Source: Opitutaceae bacterium
Lineage (GTDB): Bacteria > Verrucomicrobiota > Verrucomicrobiia > Opitutales > Opitutaceae
DNA: 64,000 bases
Direction of reading: 5' to 3'
Assembly: GCA_028688225.1 (NCBI GenBank)
Contig: JAQTYQ010000002.1
Location: forward strand, 1 to 64,000
Under the pieces are notes generated by a model. The model did no database searches. It was not told the DNA's origin and saw nothing but the letters and a program-made list of their open reading frames with translations. Both the position numbers and the translations under genes were made by a program. This document shows positions 54,609 through 62,247 of the stretch, piece after piece. Positions within the stretch are counted from its first letter, which is position 1; every line of letters begins with the position of its first letter.

Positions 54609-55976
54609 ATGAAACGCTTCTTCCTTCCGTTTTTGTTCATCCTGGCCATTGGCGCTCACGGCCAGGATACTGCGCGCTCCGCGTTCACCGGCACCAGCCT
54701 TCCGGTTGGTCAGATCCTCCCGGCCACGGCGCAGTGCGTGGCCAAGCCCGCCGATCCTTACTTTGCCAGGTTCTGCCCGACACCGGCGCCCCGCCCGGCG
54801 GGACTGCTCCTCCGGCCCGGCGACCGCCTGGCCATCTGCGGCGACTCGATCACCGAGCAGAGAATGTATTCGCGGATCATCGAAACCTACCTGACGGTCT
54901 GCCTTCCGGAGCTGGACGTGACCGTGCGCCAATACGGCTGGAGCGGCGAGACCGCGCCGGGATTCCTTGCACGCATGACCGACGATTGCCTGCGCTTCCA
55001 CCCCACCATCGCCACGACCTGTTACGGCATGAATGATCACGGCTACCGGGCGTACCAGTCTGACATCGGCGAGTGCTACCGCGACGCTTACACCGCCATC
55101 GTGCGGGCGTTCAAGACCGCTGGCGCCCGGGTCGTGCTCGGTTCGCCGGGCTGCGTGGGACAGATACCCCCCTGGGTGGCGAAAGACCTGCCGGCCACCG
55201 CGGACGACATGAACCTCAGCCTTTGCGAACTGCGCAACATCGACGTTGTCATCGCCCGGCAGGAGAACGTGGCCTTCGCCGACATCTTCTGGCCGATGCT
55301 CACCGCCAGCTTTGCCGCGCGGCAGCTGCATGGCTCCGACTACACCGTGGCCGGCAAAGACGGCGTCCACCCGGACTGGGCCGGGCACACCGTCATGGCC
55401 TACGCCTTCCTCACGGCGCTCGGCGTGGACGGCGAGATCGGCACGATCATCGTGGATCTCCAGTCGGACCGGACAATGGTTTCGTCCGGTCACGAACTGC
55501 TCCGCTCCCGGAAGGGCGAAGTGCAGATCCGCAGCCATCGCTATCCGTTTTGCGCCGGCGAGGGCGACCCCGCCAAAGACAACAGCATCCGTTCCGGGAT
55601 GACGCTGATGCCGTTCAACCAGGATCTCAACCGGCTCCTGCTGGTGGTCCAGGGCGGGACGGCGAAAAATTACCGGGTGACCTGGGAGGCCGGGAGCCGG
55701 ATCTATTCCGCCGAACAACTGGAGCAGGGCGTCAACCTCGCCGCGGACTTCGCAGTCAATCCATTCTCCGAAGCTTTTGCCCGGGTGGACGCCGCGGTGG
55801 CGGCGAAGCAGGAATATGAAACCAGGCAGGTCAAGCAGATGTTCCATGGCGAGGCGGGCAAGGCCGACATGGAGGGCACCGTCGCCCGGACCGAAGCCGA
55901 GCGCGCCCCGCTCGCCGCCGCCATCCGCGCCGCCTTCGTGCCGGTGACGCACACGATCCGGATTGAGGCGCAATAA
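54609..55976 (+). CDS. Secreted SGNH/GDSL hydrolase
   Basis: A 455-residue exported esterase with a signal peptide (MKRFFLPFLFILAIGAHG). The SGNH blocks are LAICGDSITEQ (78-82, nucleophile Ser80), YGWSGETAPGF (block II Gly), CYGMNDHG (Asn142) and DGVHPDWAGH (Asp251, His254). A C-terminal region of about 180 residues beyond the hydrolase domain has no recognised fold. The enzyme probably removes acyl groups from polysaccharides outside the cytoplasm, but the substrate is not known. Monocistronic, with repeat-like DNA on both sides. Confidence 0.85.
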   Translation: MKRFFLPFLFILAIGAHGQDTARSAFTGTSLPVGQILPATAQCVAKPADPYFARFCPTPAPRPAGLLLRPGDRLAICGDSITEQRMYSRIIETYLTVCLPELDVTVRQYGWSGETAPGFLARMTDDCLRFHPTIATTCYGMNDHGYRAYQSDIGECYRDAYTAIVRAFKTAGARVVLGSPGCVGQIPPWVAKDLPATADDMNLSLCELRNIDVVIARQENVAFADIFWPMLTASFAARQLHGSDYTVAGKDGVHPDWAGHTVMAYAFLTALGVDGEIGTIIVDLQSDRTMVSSGHELLRSRKGEVQIRSHRYPFCAGEGDPAKDNSIRSGMTLMPFNQDLNRLLLVVQGGTAKNYRVTWEAGSRIYSAEQLEQGVNLAADFAVNPFSEAFARVDAAVAAKQEYETRQVKQMFHGEAGKADMEGTVARTEAERAPLAAAIRAAFVPVTHTIRIEAQ

Positions 55977-56166
55977 GGTGTTCGGCGCGGCGCGCGACGA
56001 GGGCGCCGTGTCTCCAGGCCGTTGGAGCCGGGACGCCTGTAGCCGGCCTCGGTGAGGCCGGTCGTCCGGGGTCGGCTTGGCGCGGCGAAGCGCACGCGAA
56101 GACGGCCGATCCCGGCTGCTACAATCTTTCCTTTCGCAGCTTTCGGGTATTTTGTGGCCTGTAACC

Positions 56167-56997
56167 ATGAAGACCATCGGCGTCATCGGGCTGGGCATCA
56201 TCGGCGGAGCGTGGACAAAACACTATGCGGCGGCGGGCGTGCTGGCCGGTTGCTGGAACCGCACCCCCCAGCCGGCGATGCCGCAGTGGCAGGACACACC
56301 CGAGGCGGTCGCCACCGCGGCCGACGCCGTGCAGATCGTCGTGGCCGATCCGCCCGCCGTCCAGGGCGTGCTCGACCGCATCCTGCCGCGGCTCGGACCG
56401 GGGAAGGCCGTCATCCAGTCAAGCACGATCGACCCGGAGAGCAGCGAGCGCTTCCGGGCGCAGGTGGAGGCGCGCGGGGCCCGCTACCTCGAAGCGCCGT
56501 TCACCGGCAGCCGGCCCGCCGCCGAGCAGCGCAAGACGGTGTTCTACCTCGGCGGTCCGCCGGACCTGATCGCGGCGGTCGAGCCGCTGCTCCGGCTCGT
56601 GTCGGAGACCCGCCTGGTCGTGGCCGCCGAGCCGCGGCAGGCCGCGGCGCTCAAGCTCGCCATGAACCTCAACATCGTGGTCATGCTCGAGGGATTGTGC
56701 GAGGCGCTGACCTTCGCGCGCCGGGCCGGCATCGGCGACGAGGTGTTTTTCGGCGCCCTGGCGCGCAACGCCGGCTACTCCGCCTTCGCCAAGCTGAAGG
56801 AGCCCAAGCTCCGTGCCGGCGATTTCTCGCCGCAATTTTCCGTCAAGCACATGCACAAGGACATGCGCCTGGCGTCCGCCGCCGCCGGCCCGCGCCGGCT
56901 GCCCTTTCTCGAAGCCGTGCGCGAACGCCTGCAGCTGGCCGAGGACCGCGGCGCGGCCGACGAGGATTTCAGCGTGCTCCTGAAACTGCTCTCCTGA
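56167..56997 (+). CDS. NAD(P)-dependent oxidoreductase of the 3-hydroxyisobutyrate dehydrogenase family
   Basis: A 276-residue beta-hydroxyacid dehydrogenase. IGVIGLGIIGGAWTKHYAAAG (4-24) is the GxGxxG dinucleotide site. VIQSSTIDPES and YLEAPFTGSRPAAEQRKTVFYLGG (the substrate region, with Ser and the TGS turn) follow, and AALKLAMNLNIVVMLEGLCEAL carries the catalytic Lys (KLAMN). The C-terminal domain includes FSVKHMHKDMRLA. Length is near the usual 290. A 190-base, gapless, near-identical fragment of the same gene lies at 58679-58868. Substrate unknown. Confidence 0.88.
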   Translation: MKTIGVIGLGIIGGAWTKHYAAAGVLAGCWNRTPQPAMPQWQDTPEAVATAADAVQIVVADPPAVQGVLDRILPRLGPGKAVIQSSTIDPESSERFRAQVEARGARYLEAPFTGSRPAAEQRKTVFYLGGPPDLIAAVEPLLRLVSETRLVVAAEPRQAAALKLAMNLNIVVMLEGLCEALTFARRAGIGDEVFFGALARNAGYSAFAKLKEPKLRAGDFSPQFSVKHMHKDMRLASAAAGPRRLPFLEAVRERLQLAEDRGAADEDFSVLLKLLS

Positions 56998-57016
56998 ATC
57001 GGCGAAGCCAAAACCA

Positions 57017-57049
57017 AGTAGCGAGTAGCGAGCATCGAGTAGTGAGTAG
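57017..57049. repeat. Short tandem repeat
   Basis: Degenerate tandem copies of GAGTAGC/TGAGTAG (units of about seven to eight bases) just after the oxidoreductase gene. It marks the start of a 473-base stretch without an intact gene before the AAA ATPase. Confidence 0.5.
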
Positions 57050-57062
57050 ATAAGGTGAGCGG

Positions 57063-57230
57063 TTATTCATCCGCCCTTACACTCCCATCTGGGTCGAATA
57101 CCCATTTGTCAGAGTACGCCACTTCCCAGAGATAACCATCGGGGTCGGCGAAGTAACCGCTATAGCCTCCCCAGTTGATGTTTTGCAGGGAGACGTTTGA
57201 GGCCGGGACGGCTGGATTAAGGCGCGCAAA
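57063..57230 (-). pseudogene. C-terminal remnant of a VOC (glyoxalase-type) protein
   Basis: The minus-strand frame reads INWGGYSGYFADPDGYLWEVAYSDKW, the hallmark C-terminal motif of VOC superfamily proteins with the metal-binding Glu, then a short tail and stop at 57063-57065. Only about 50 codons remain; upstream the frame runs into the dispersed repeat at 57247 and no start or first VOC half is found. Confidence 0.7.
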
Positions 57231-57246
57231 CCGCGGCCGGGCAACT

Positions 57247-57424
57247 TCAGAATTTCTCCAATAGAGGTTTTGTCTCCGAGGGCGCGGCTCTGCTAGCCAG
57301 CAGAGCGCTCCTACGAGAGTTTCCCTTGGCGGCCTTTGCGACCTTCGTGTGAGGAAATTCTCTTTGGTATGCGAAGATCCGATTCTGATCCCACACCAAG
57401 AACGCCAAGTTCGCGAAGATGCGG
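57247..57424 (+). repeat. Dispersed intergenic repeat, copy 1
   Basis: Shares with 63647-63787, in the same orientation, the block order CAGAATTTCTC, GAGGTTTT, an identical 30-base core (57331-57360) containing CTTTGCGACCTTCGTGTGAG, and CACACCAAG with a GCCAAG ending. It has an extra segment (about 57285-57325) relative to the other copy. It marks the left side of accessory region B. Confidence 0.75.
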
Positions 57425-57470
57425 GTGACTGAACTGCTCCGTCGCTGCCATTTTCGCAGCCCGAACGTGG

Positions 57471-58613
57471 TTAATCCGGCTGGGCGAATTCCGTCCGGAG
57501 ATTGTCGACGGGGAGGAAGGTGACTTCGAGCGTGCCCATTCGCCGCGTGTAGGCTGCCGGCACTTGCGGACTGACGACGAAGTTCCGGCCGCGCGGATAG
57601 TAACTGCGAAAGGCGGCCAGCCCCCGGGTCTCAAAGGCGGCTGCACTCCACTTGCATTCGATGGCGTCAACGGCGGCGCGCCCGCGGGGAATGACGAAAT
57701 CGACCTCGCGCTGCTGCTTGTCGCGCCAGAAACCGATCTGCGCGACCGGGATGGAGAGAAGCGTATCCAACACGAGGTGTTCCCACAGCAGACCGGCGTC
57801 CTCGGGGCGGACCAGGTCCCAGCCGCGGGCATGGCACACGAACCCGGTGTCAAACCCGTAAAGCTTGGGCTGGGCCAGAATCTCCCGCCGGCCGCCGGCG
57901 GCGTAGGGACGCAGGCGATGGATGACGTGCGTGATCTGAAAAACATCGAGCCAGGCCAGCACGGTCGGGCGGCTCACGCCGCTGTGCTTGGCCAGCGCCG
58001 TGGTCTCGATCAAACCGCCGCTCTGGCGGAGGACGAGTTCGAGCAGACGCAGAAACGCCTCGCGCTTGCCCAGATGAAACAACTCCTGCACATCACGGGC
58101 AAAATAGGAGTCGAACCACTCGGCGTAAAATTCGGCCGGGGGCCGCTCCGCCAGCAGCGCGGGGGGCAGGCCACCGCGCGCCAGCCGCGTCAGCAGATCG
58201 GAGACGCCAAACGCGGGCAATTCCTCCGCCAGCACCGGAACGAGTTCCACCGAGCGTTTTCGCCCCGTGAGGCTGTCGCGGAATTTCCTCGTCGCGGCGA
58301 GCGTGGACGAGCCGGTGGCCAGCACTTTGAGGCGGGGAAAGGCGTCCGCCGCGATTTTGAGCACGCGGCTCGGGTCGGGGAGTTGGTGAATCTCGTCCAG
58401 CACGACGACCGGCGTCCGGAGCGCGGCAAAGAAACTCTCGGGATCGCGCAGCCGTTCGGCCGAGGAGGGCAGATCGCAGTTGAGGAAGACCGTCCCGGGC
58501 AGGCTCTGCGCCAGCACGGTTTTGCCGGTGCGGCGCACGCCGGTGAGCCAGGCGATCGGCGCCTGCTTCCACGCCGCCGCCAGACGGCGGGTCCAAAGCG
58601 GTCTTGCGATCAT
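57471..58613 (-). CDS. AAA+ ATPase with C-terminal DUF4143 domain
   Basis: A 380-residue protein of a family common in mobile and defence-rich DNA. The N-terminal ATPase has WLTGVRRTGKTVLAQSL (Walker A) and PVVVLDEIHQLPDPSRVLKI (Walker B), then VLATGSSTLAATRKF (sensor 1). The DUF4143 part includes FDSYFARDVQELFHLGKREAFLRLLELVLRQSGGLIETTALAKHSGVSRPTVLAWLDVF (a winged-helix-like stretch) and a PD-(D/E)XK-like end, DKQQREVDFVIPRGRAAVDAIECKW. Function is not established for the family. It is transcribed on its own, behind a nested palindrome, next to a fragment of the neighbouring oxidoreductase gene. Confidence 0.88.
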   Translation of the reverse strand: MIARPLWTRRLAAAWKQAPIAWLTGVRRTGKTVLAQSLPGTVFLNCDLPSSAERLRDPESFFAALRTPVVVLDEIHQLPDPSRVLKIAADAFPRLKVLATGSSTLAATRKFRDSLTGRKRSVELVPVLAEELPAFGVSDLLTRLARGGLPPALLAERPPAEFYAEWFDSYFARDVQELFHLGKREAFLRLLELVLRQSGGLIETTALAKHSGVSRPTVLAWLDVFQITHVIHRLRPYAAGGRREILAQPKLYGFDTGFVCHARGWDLVRPEDAGLLWEHLVLDTLLSIPVAQIGFWRDKQQREVDFVIPRGRAAVDAIECKWSAAAFETRGLAAFRSYYPRGRNFVVSPQVPAAYTRRMGTLEVTFLPVDNLRTEFAQPD

Positions 58614-58619
58614 GGAAGT

Positions 58620-58653
58620 AGACTTTACTAATAGACGTCTAAATGTAAAGTCT
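58620..58653. promoter_or_regulatory. Nested palindrome upstream of the AAA-DUF4143 gene
   Basis: AGACTTTAC (58620-58628) and GTAAAGTCT (58645-58653) are perfect inverted arms around a second perfect palindrome AGACGTCT (58633-58640), extendable to TAGACGTCTA. The 34-base AT-rich element starts six bases upstream of the ATPase start codon. It could be an operator or the end of an inserted element. Confidence 0.5.
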
Positions 58654-58678
58654 GTTTTCGCTACCGGTCAAATCTGGA

Positions 58679-58868
58679 GAGCAGCGCAAGACGGTGCTCT
58701 ACCTCGGCGGTCCGCCAAACCTGATCGCGGCGCTCGAGCCGTTGTTGAAGCTCGTGTCGGAGACGCGGCTCGTCATCGCCACCGAGCCGCGGAAGGCGGC
58801 GGCGCTCAAGCTCGCCATGAACCTCAACATCGTCGTCATGATCGAAGGATTGTGCGAGGCGCTGACCT
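58679..58868 (+). pseudogene. Fragment of a 3-hydroxyisobutyrate dehydrogenase-like gene
   Basis: 190 bases align without gaps to 56524-56713 of the intact oxidoreductase gene, with mostly third-position differences. The frame still reads EQRKTVLYLGGPPNLIAALEPLLKL and AALKLAMNLNIVVMIEGLCEAL. Similarity stops abruptly at both ends. Together with the 97 bases that follow before the KTSC gene, this occupies the 350-base gap. Confidence 0.85.
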
Positions 58869-58965
58869 GGAGTCGTCCGGCAGCAGGATGCGCGGCTCAA
58901 GCCTCGGCCGGTGTTCCTTGCCGATCCAGGTGAGTTCGAGTTTTTGCCTCAGGTTGCCTATGAAG

Positions 58966-59175
58966 TTACACTCTCGAACAGCGAAAGCAGTTTTTTATAT
59001 TGGCATTCAGAAACTGGCCAACAGAGCTCGCACTCATGAGCGCCTGATACACAGACTCAGGCACGTCGAAATATTGGTATATGCCTCCGCTTCTGAATTC
59101 GACCTCGAGTGTCATGCTCTCCGAGTCGTAACCGATTGACGCGACATTGGATGACGTTACTGCTATTCTATTCAT
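58966..59175 (-). CDS. KTSC domain protein
   Basis: A 69-residue protein that is almost entirely one KTSC domain (SNVASIGYDSESMTLEVEFRSGGIYQYFDVPESVYQALMSASSVGQFLNANIKN). KTSC domains occur at the end of some lysyl-tRNA synthetases and as small stand-alone proteins in phages and islands; they are thought to bind nucleic acid. Its ATG overlaps the HerA stop by four bases, with a GGAGG site seven bases upstream, so it is the last gene of the DUF2130-SIR2-HerA operon. Its role in the set is unknown. Confidence 0.82.
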   Translation of the reverse strand: MNRIAVTSSNVASIGYDSESMTLEVEFRSGGIYQYFDVPESVYQALMSASSVGQFLNANIKNCFRCSRV

Positions 59176-61040
59176 GGATTGCCTCCGGAGTTAGGTGAAC
59201 CTCTCGGGTTTTCGCTGCGCCATCTTTCAAGGACCCGACTGTAGTCTTCCGCCTGCCTTGAGCGATTCCAGCCCCCATTTTCGGTTGGGTCATAAACCTT
59301 GGGATCGTGACTGTCTGGTTGACGATGCTTCGCCGGTGCATCTATCAGGGCTCGCAATGGCAGATGAACGGCCTCGCCGACAATGATCGCCTCACCAGTG
59401 CGCAGAGCCGGAAGCATGTTGAACAACCCTTCGAGATTGTCACTGACGGTGCCAGTCACTTGGCCACGGTCGGTCGCGTTTGCCAACCGCATGGCAAACA
59501 TCGTACCGCATTGCGAAAGAATGGTCGGATCGATTTCGGCCGGTCGCTGGCTGACGATCATCGCACCCAGCCCGTACTTTCGGCCTTCTTTGACAATGCG
59601 TCTAGCGGCGGTGGATGCGGCCCCCTCGTTGCCAGAATTCAGGTAAGCGTGAGCCTCCTCCAGCACGAACAAGAGGGGCCTCGTTCGTCCACCCTCAGGA
59701 ACGAAACGCGCCCAAAAGAGAGCGTCGAATAGCAAGCGGAGGACTACGCCTACAAGGTCCATGAGTATGGAGACGGGCACGCCCGACAGATCGAGGATAG
59801 TGACGGGCATTTCGCCGCCCACCCACGATTTGAGCAATGATTCAAGATCTTCCACCGGCTGTGCGTCGAGATTTTGAAGCGTCGAGTGCGGACACCACGG
59901 GCCGGGACGGAACATGAAATCGTATCGTGTATCGCGGAGCAGCGACTCTGTAGCCAATATCTGCCGCCGGATATTGAGCGAGGCTCCGCTGAGATATACT
60001 CGATTGGGACCACCTGAGGTAATGGGACGGTACTTTGGAGGCGTCACGTTCATGATGTCGCCAAGCTGTGGTCGTCCGTCTTGTCCTGGCTCAATCGCCT
60101 CCGTGGCATCGCTTTGGTTGGCCCCTTGGGCGGTATGGGTGGAACAGACATAGCGATGCAGTTCGTACCAAAGTCGGTGAATGCTGAACGGAACGGGCGT
60201 GTCTACCGTCATCGTGTCTGGCGTTACCCCATTGCGAGCCTGCGCCTGAAGTGAGGCTACCTTCAATTGCTTGACCTTTTCAATCAACGCCGCCCGATCA
60301 GCGTCGCTTAATCCTCGGAATGGCGTCACTCGCAGGAGTTCGTCGAAGCTCAAGGCCCAATATGGGATAAACAGTGGCCTCTCGCCTCGATCCTCGTCGG
60401 CGTTAACACGAAAGACTGTCGCCCGATCTCTCATCGCCGCGTGGTATTCGCCGTGGATATCAAGAACGATCATGCGCGACGAAGGATACCGATGTGGATC
60501 TGAAAGAGATGCCAGGAGGTTCGCCACGGTGGTGGACTTGCCCGCGCCGGTGGCACCCAGGACTGCGCTATGACGAGTGACGAGGCGATCAATGTCCACT
60601 AGTGCCGGAATCGATTCCGCACTTGCGAGACTACCTACTCGAACATAGTTCGGCGCGTCCGGCCTACCGTAAATGCGGGATAAGTCCTGCTCGGTGACAA
60701 GATGAGCTTCATCACCAATGGTCGGGTATTGCGAGATGCCCCGTTTGAACTCACCCGACCTCCGGCCCTCGCCAACAAGTTGAACCTTCAGCCATCGGTA
60801 ACCATACGGTTCGACCTTAGCGAGCGATTCCGGGACCGCGCCCGCGCCGACCTGCGAGACGATTCCGAAGAGATCCGTGAAGCCAATCGGAACGCGAACA
60901 AAACTTCCGATCTGACCGATTCGGTAGCCATGACCGTCAATAAAGGCGAGCCCAGAGACTGTGTCCTTATCGAGCGCGACACTGATCGTCGCGCCTTGGA
61001 CATCTTGGACGCTTCCCAAATAGGTCGGACTACTCGACAT
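59172..61040 (-). CDS. herA: HerA family hexameric ATPase
   Basis: A 622-residue HerA/FtsK-class ATPase. An N-terminal HAS-barrel-like domain (about 5-110: YLGSVQDVQGATISVAL, FVRVPIGFTDLFGIVSQVG) precedes the motor. Walker A is GATGAGKST (162-170), with IVLDIHGEYH (191-200), the extended Walker B LLFVLEEAH (456-464), and EGRKYGLGAMIVSQRPAEID (485-504), whose Gln and Arg are typical sensor/arginine-finger residues. The start at 61040 has a GAGGAGG site and overlaps the SIR2 stop by 11 bases; the longer frame lies inside SIR2. HerA-SIR2 pairs form anti-phage complexes that deplete NAD+ or act as nuclease-helicase assemblies. Confidence 0.92.
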   Translation of the reverse strand: MSSSPTYLGSVQDVQGATISVALDKDTVSGLAFIDGHGYRIGQIGSFVRVPIGFTDLFGIVSQVGAGAVPESLAKVEPYGYRWLKVQLVGEGRRSGEFKRGISQYPTIGDEAHLVTEQDLSRIYGRPDAPNYVRVGSLASAESIPALVDIDRLVTRHSAVLGATGAGKSTTVANLLASLSDPHRYPSSRMIVLDIHGEYHAAMRDRATVFRVNADEDRGERPLFIPYWALSFDELLRVTPFRGLSDADRAALIEKVKQLKVASLQAQARNGVTPDTMTVDTPVPFSIHRLWYELHRYVCSTHTAQGANQSDATEAIEPGQDGRPQLGDIMNVTPPKYRPITSGGPNRVYLSGASLNIRRQILATESLLRDTRYDFMFRPGPWCPHSTLQNLDAQPVEDLESLLKSWVGGEMPVTILDLSGVPVSILMDLVGVVLRLLFDALFWARFVPEGGRTRPLLFVLEEAHAYLNSGNEGAASTAARRIVKEGRKYGLGAMIVSQRPAEIDPTILSQCGTMFAMRLANATDRGQVTGTVSDNLEGLFNMLPALRTGEAIIVGEAVHLPLRALIDAPAKHRQPDSHDPKVYDPTENGGWNRSRQAEDYSRVLERWRSENPRGSPNSGGNP

Positions 61041-62247
61041 TCGAGACCTCCTCAGGCCTTTGCACCTCACCGACCAACTCCTGCAAGAGTTGGCCAAAGA
61101 CGGCGAAATCTCCGAGCAGAAACGCGGCCCCGCTCTTGCCACTTTTCGTGGTGGGATCAAGTGGCGTCCATTTCACCCATTTACCGTCCTCTCCCGATAA
61201 GGATTCCGTGTCTCTTTCTGGCCACTTGGCCACTTGGCCACTGATGAGGGCACCGTCTCGTGCAAGGATATTGAGGTTGGCTCGCCCGCGTGCAAGAGAG
61301 ACGGCCTGTGGGTACTTTCCGATTTCGTCGAAAAGCATGGCAAAAGCGATAGCGGTCTGGGTGAACTGGAGTCCCTGAACGATGACCTCGTTGAGGTGTT
61401 CATCGCGGAAAGAATAGCCACATAGGATCAGCGTGGCGGTCGGCTGTTTGAGGAAAGCCCGCAATCGGTCAATCATTGCGAGGTAGGGCATCCGCCGACT
61501 CTCGTGGTATTTCAGGTGGGAGGGATGGATTACGCGCTTCGACCCGCCTTCGTCGTTAGCGGTACCGCGAAACACCCCCTTATCCGCCACCTGATACCAG
61601 TTGATCGAGCCATGGAGCTTCCACAATCGCGCCCACCGCGGAGGAAGCATGTCTTCCTCCATAGCTCGCAGGTCGAAGTACGGCTTCCGTACTCCAGCGA
61701 AACCATCGAAATACGGGACGCGTGAGTCCTCAAAAGCCTGCTCCATCAACAGGTCGTAGTTGGTCGTAAATACCTCAACCGGATTCTCGCGCCGGACCGC
61801 CTCCACCCACGAAGCGACCCTGTGATAAGGCGTCTCAGCATTAGGGAGAGTCTTATCTGCAATCTGGTAAATGAGCTGACAGATTTTCTCGTCTAGTTGG
61901 TCCAATTTCTCGGCAGACAAGCCGCGCACCTCATCCTTGCCCGCGACAGCGCGAAGCGCCCGGATATGCGTGAGCATGTCCTCCACCGTCGTCTGTTCAC
62001 GCCCGTCTTTCTTGAAATGCCCTTCAATAGTTTCCAAAAGCGGCCCACAATCTTCACATTTACCCAGCTGTTCCCGGACACTCTTGGTGATACCAGCGAT
62101 GTCGGGAATCAATGGTACCTTGCTGTCGCCAATGCGAATGGCCGTGGGGCAACCCGCGCCCAAAAAGAGTCCGAGCGGCTTTTTGTCTGTAGAGAGACAC
62201 TGTTGGATATAGCCGATCTGTTTTCCAGGATCCTGCCGATAATTCAT
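61030..62247 (-). CDS. SIR2-like NAD-consuming effector
   Basis: A 405-residue protein with a SIR2-type Rossmann domain: GLFLGAGCPTAI (26-37, the GAG nucleotide motif), VFTTNYDLLMEQAF (159-172, the TxNxD motif) and LWKLHGSINW (208-217, catalytic His212), then LILCGYSFRDEHLNEVI. In defence systems such SIR2 domains hydrolyse NAD+ and abort infection. It overlaps DUF2130 by four bases and HerA by 11, with an AGGAGG site before the ATG at 62247. SIR2 followed by HerA is the arrangement of the known SIR2-HerA (Nezha) anti-phage system. A C-terminal region of about 100 residues is of unknown fold. Confidence 0.9.
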   Translation of the reverse strand: MNYRQDPGKQIGYIQQCLSTDKKPLGLFLGAGCPTAIRIGDSKVPLIPDIAGITKSVREQLGKCEDCGPLLETIEGHFKKDGREQTTVEDMLTHIRALRAVAGKDEVRGLSAEKLDQLDEKICQLIYQIADKTLPNAETPYHRVASWVEAVRRENPVEVFTTNYDLLMEQAFEDSRVPYFDGFAGVRKPYFDLRAMEEDMLPPRWARLWKLHGSINWYQVADKGVFRGTANDEGGSKRVIHPSHLKYHESRRMPYLAMIDRLRAFLKQPTATLILCGYSFRDEHLNEVIVQGLQFTQTAIAFAMLFDEIGKYPQAVSLARGRANLNILARDGALISGQVAKWPERDTESLSGEDGKWVKWTPLDPTTKSGKSGAAFLLGDFAVFGQLLQELVGEVQRPEEVSNVE

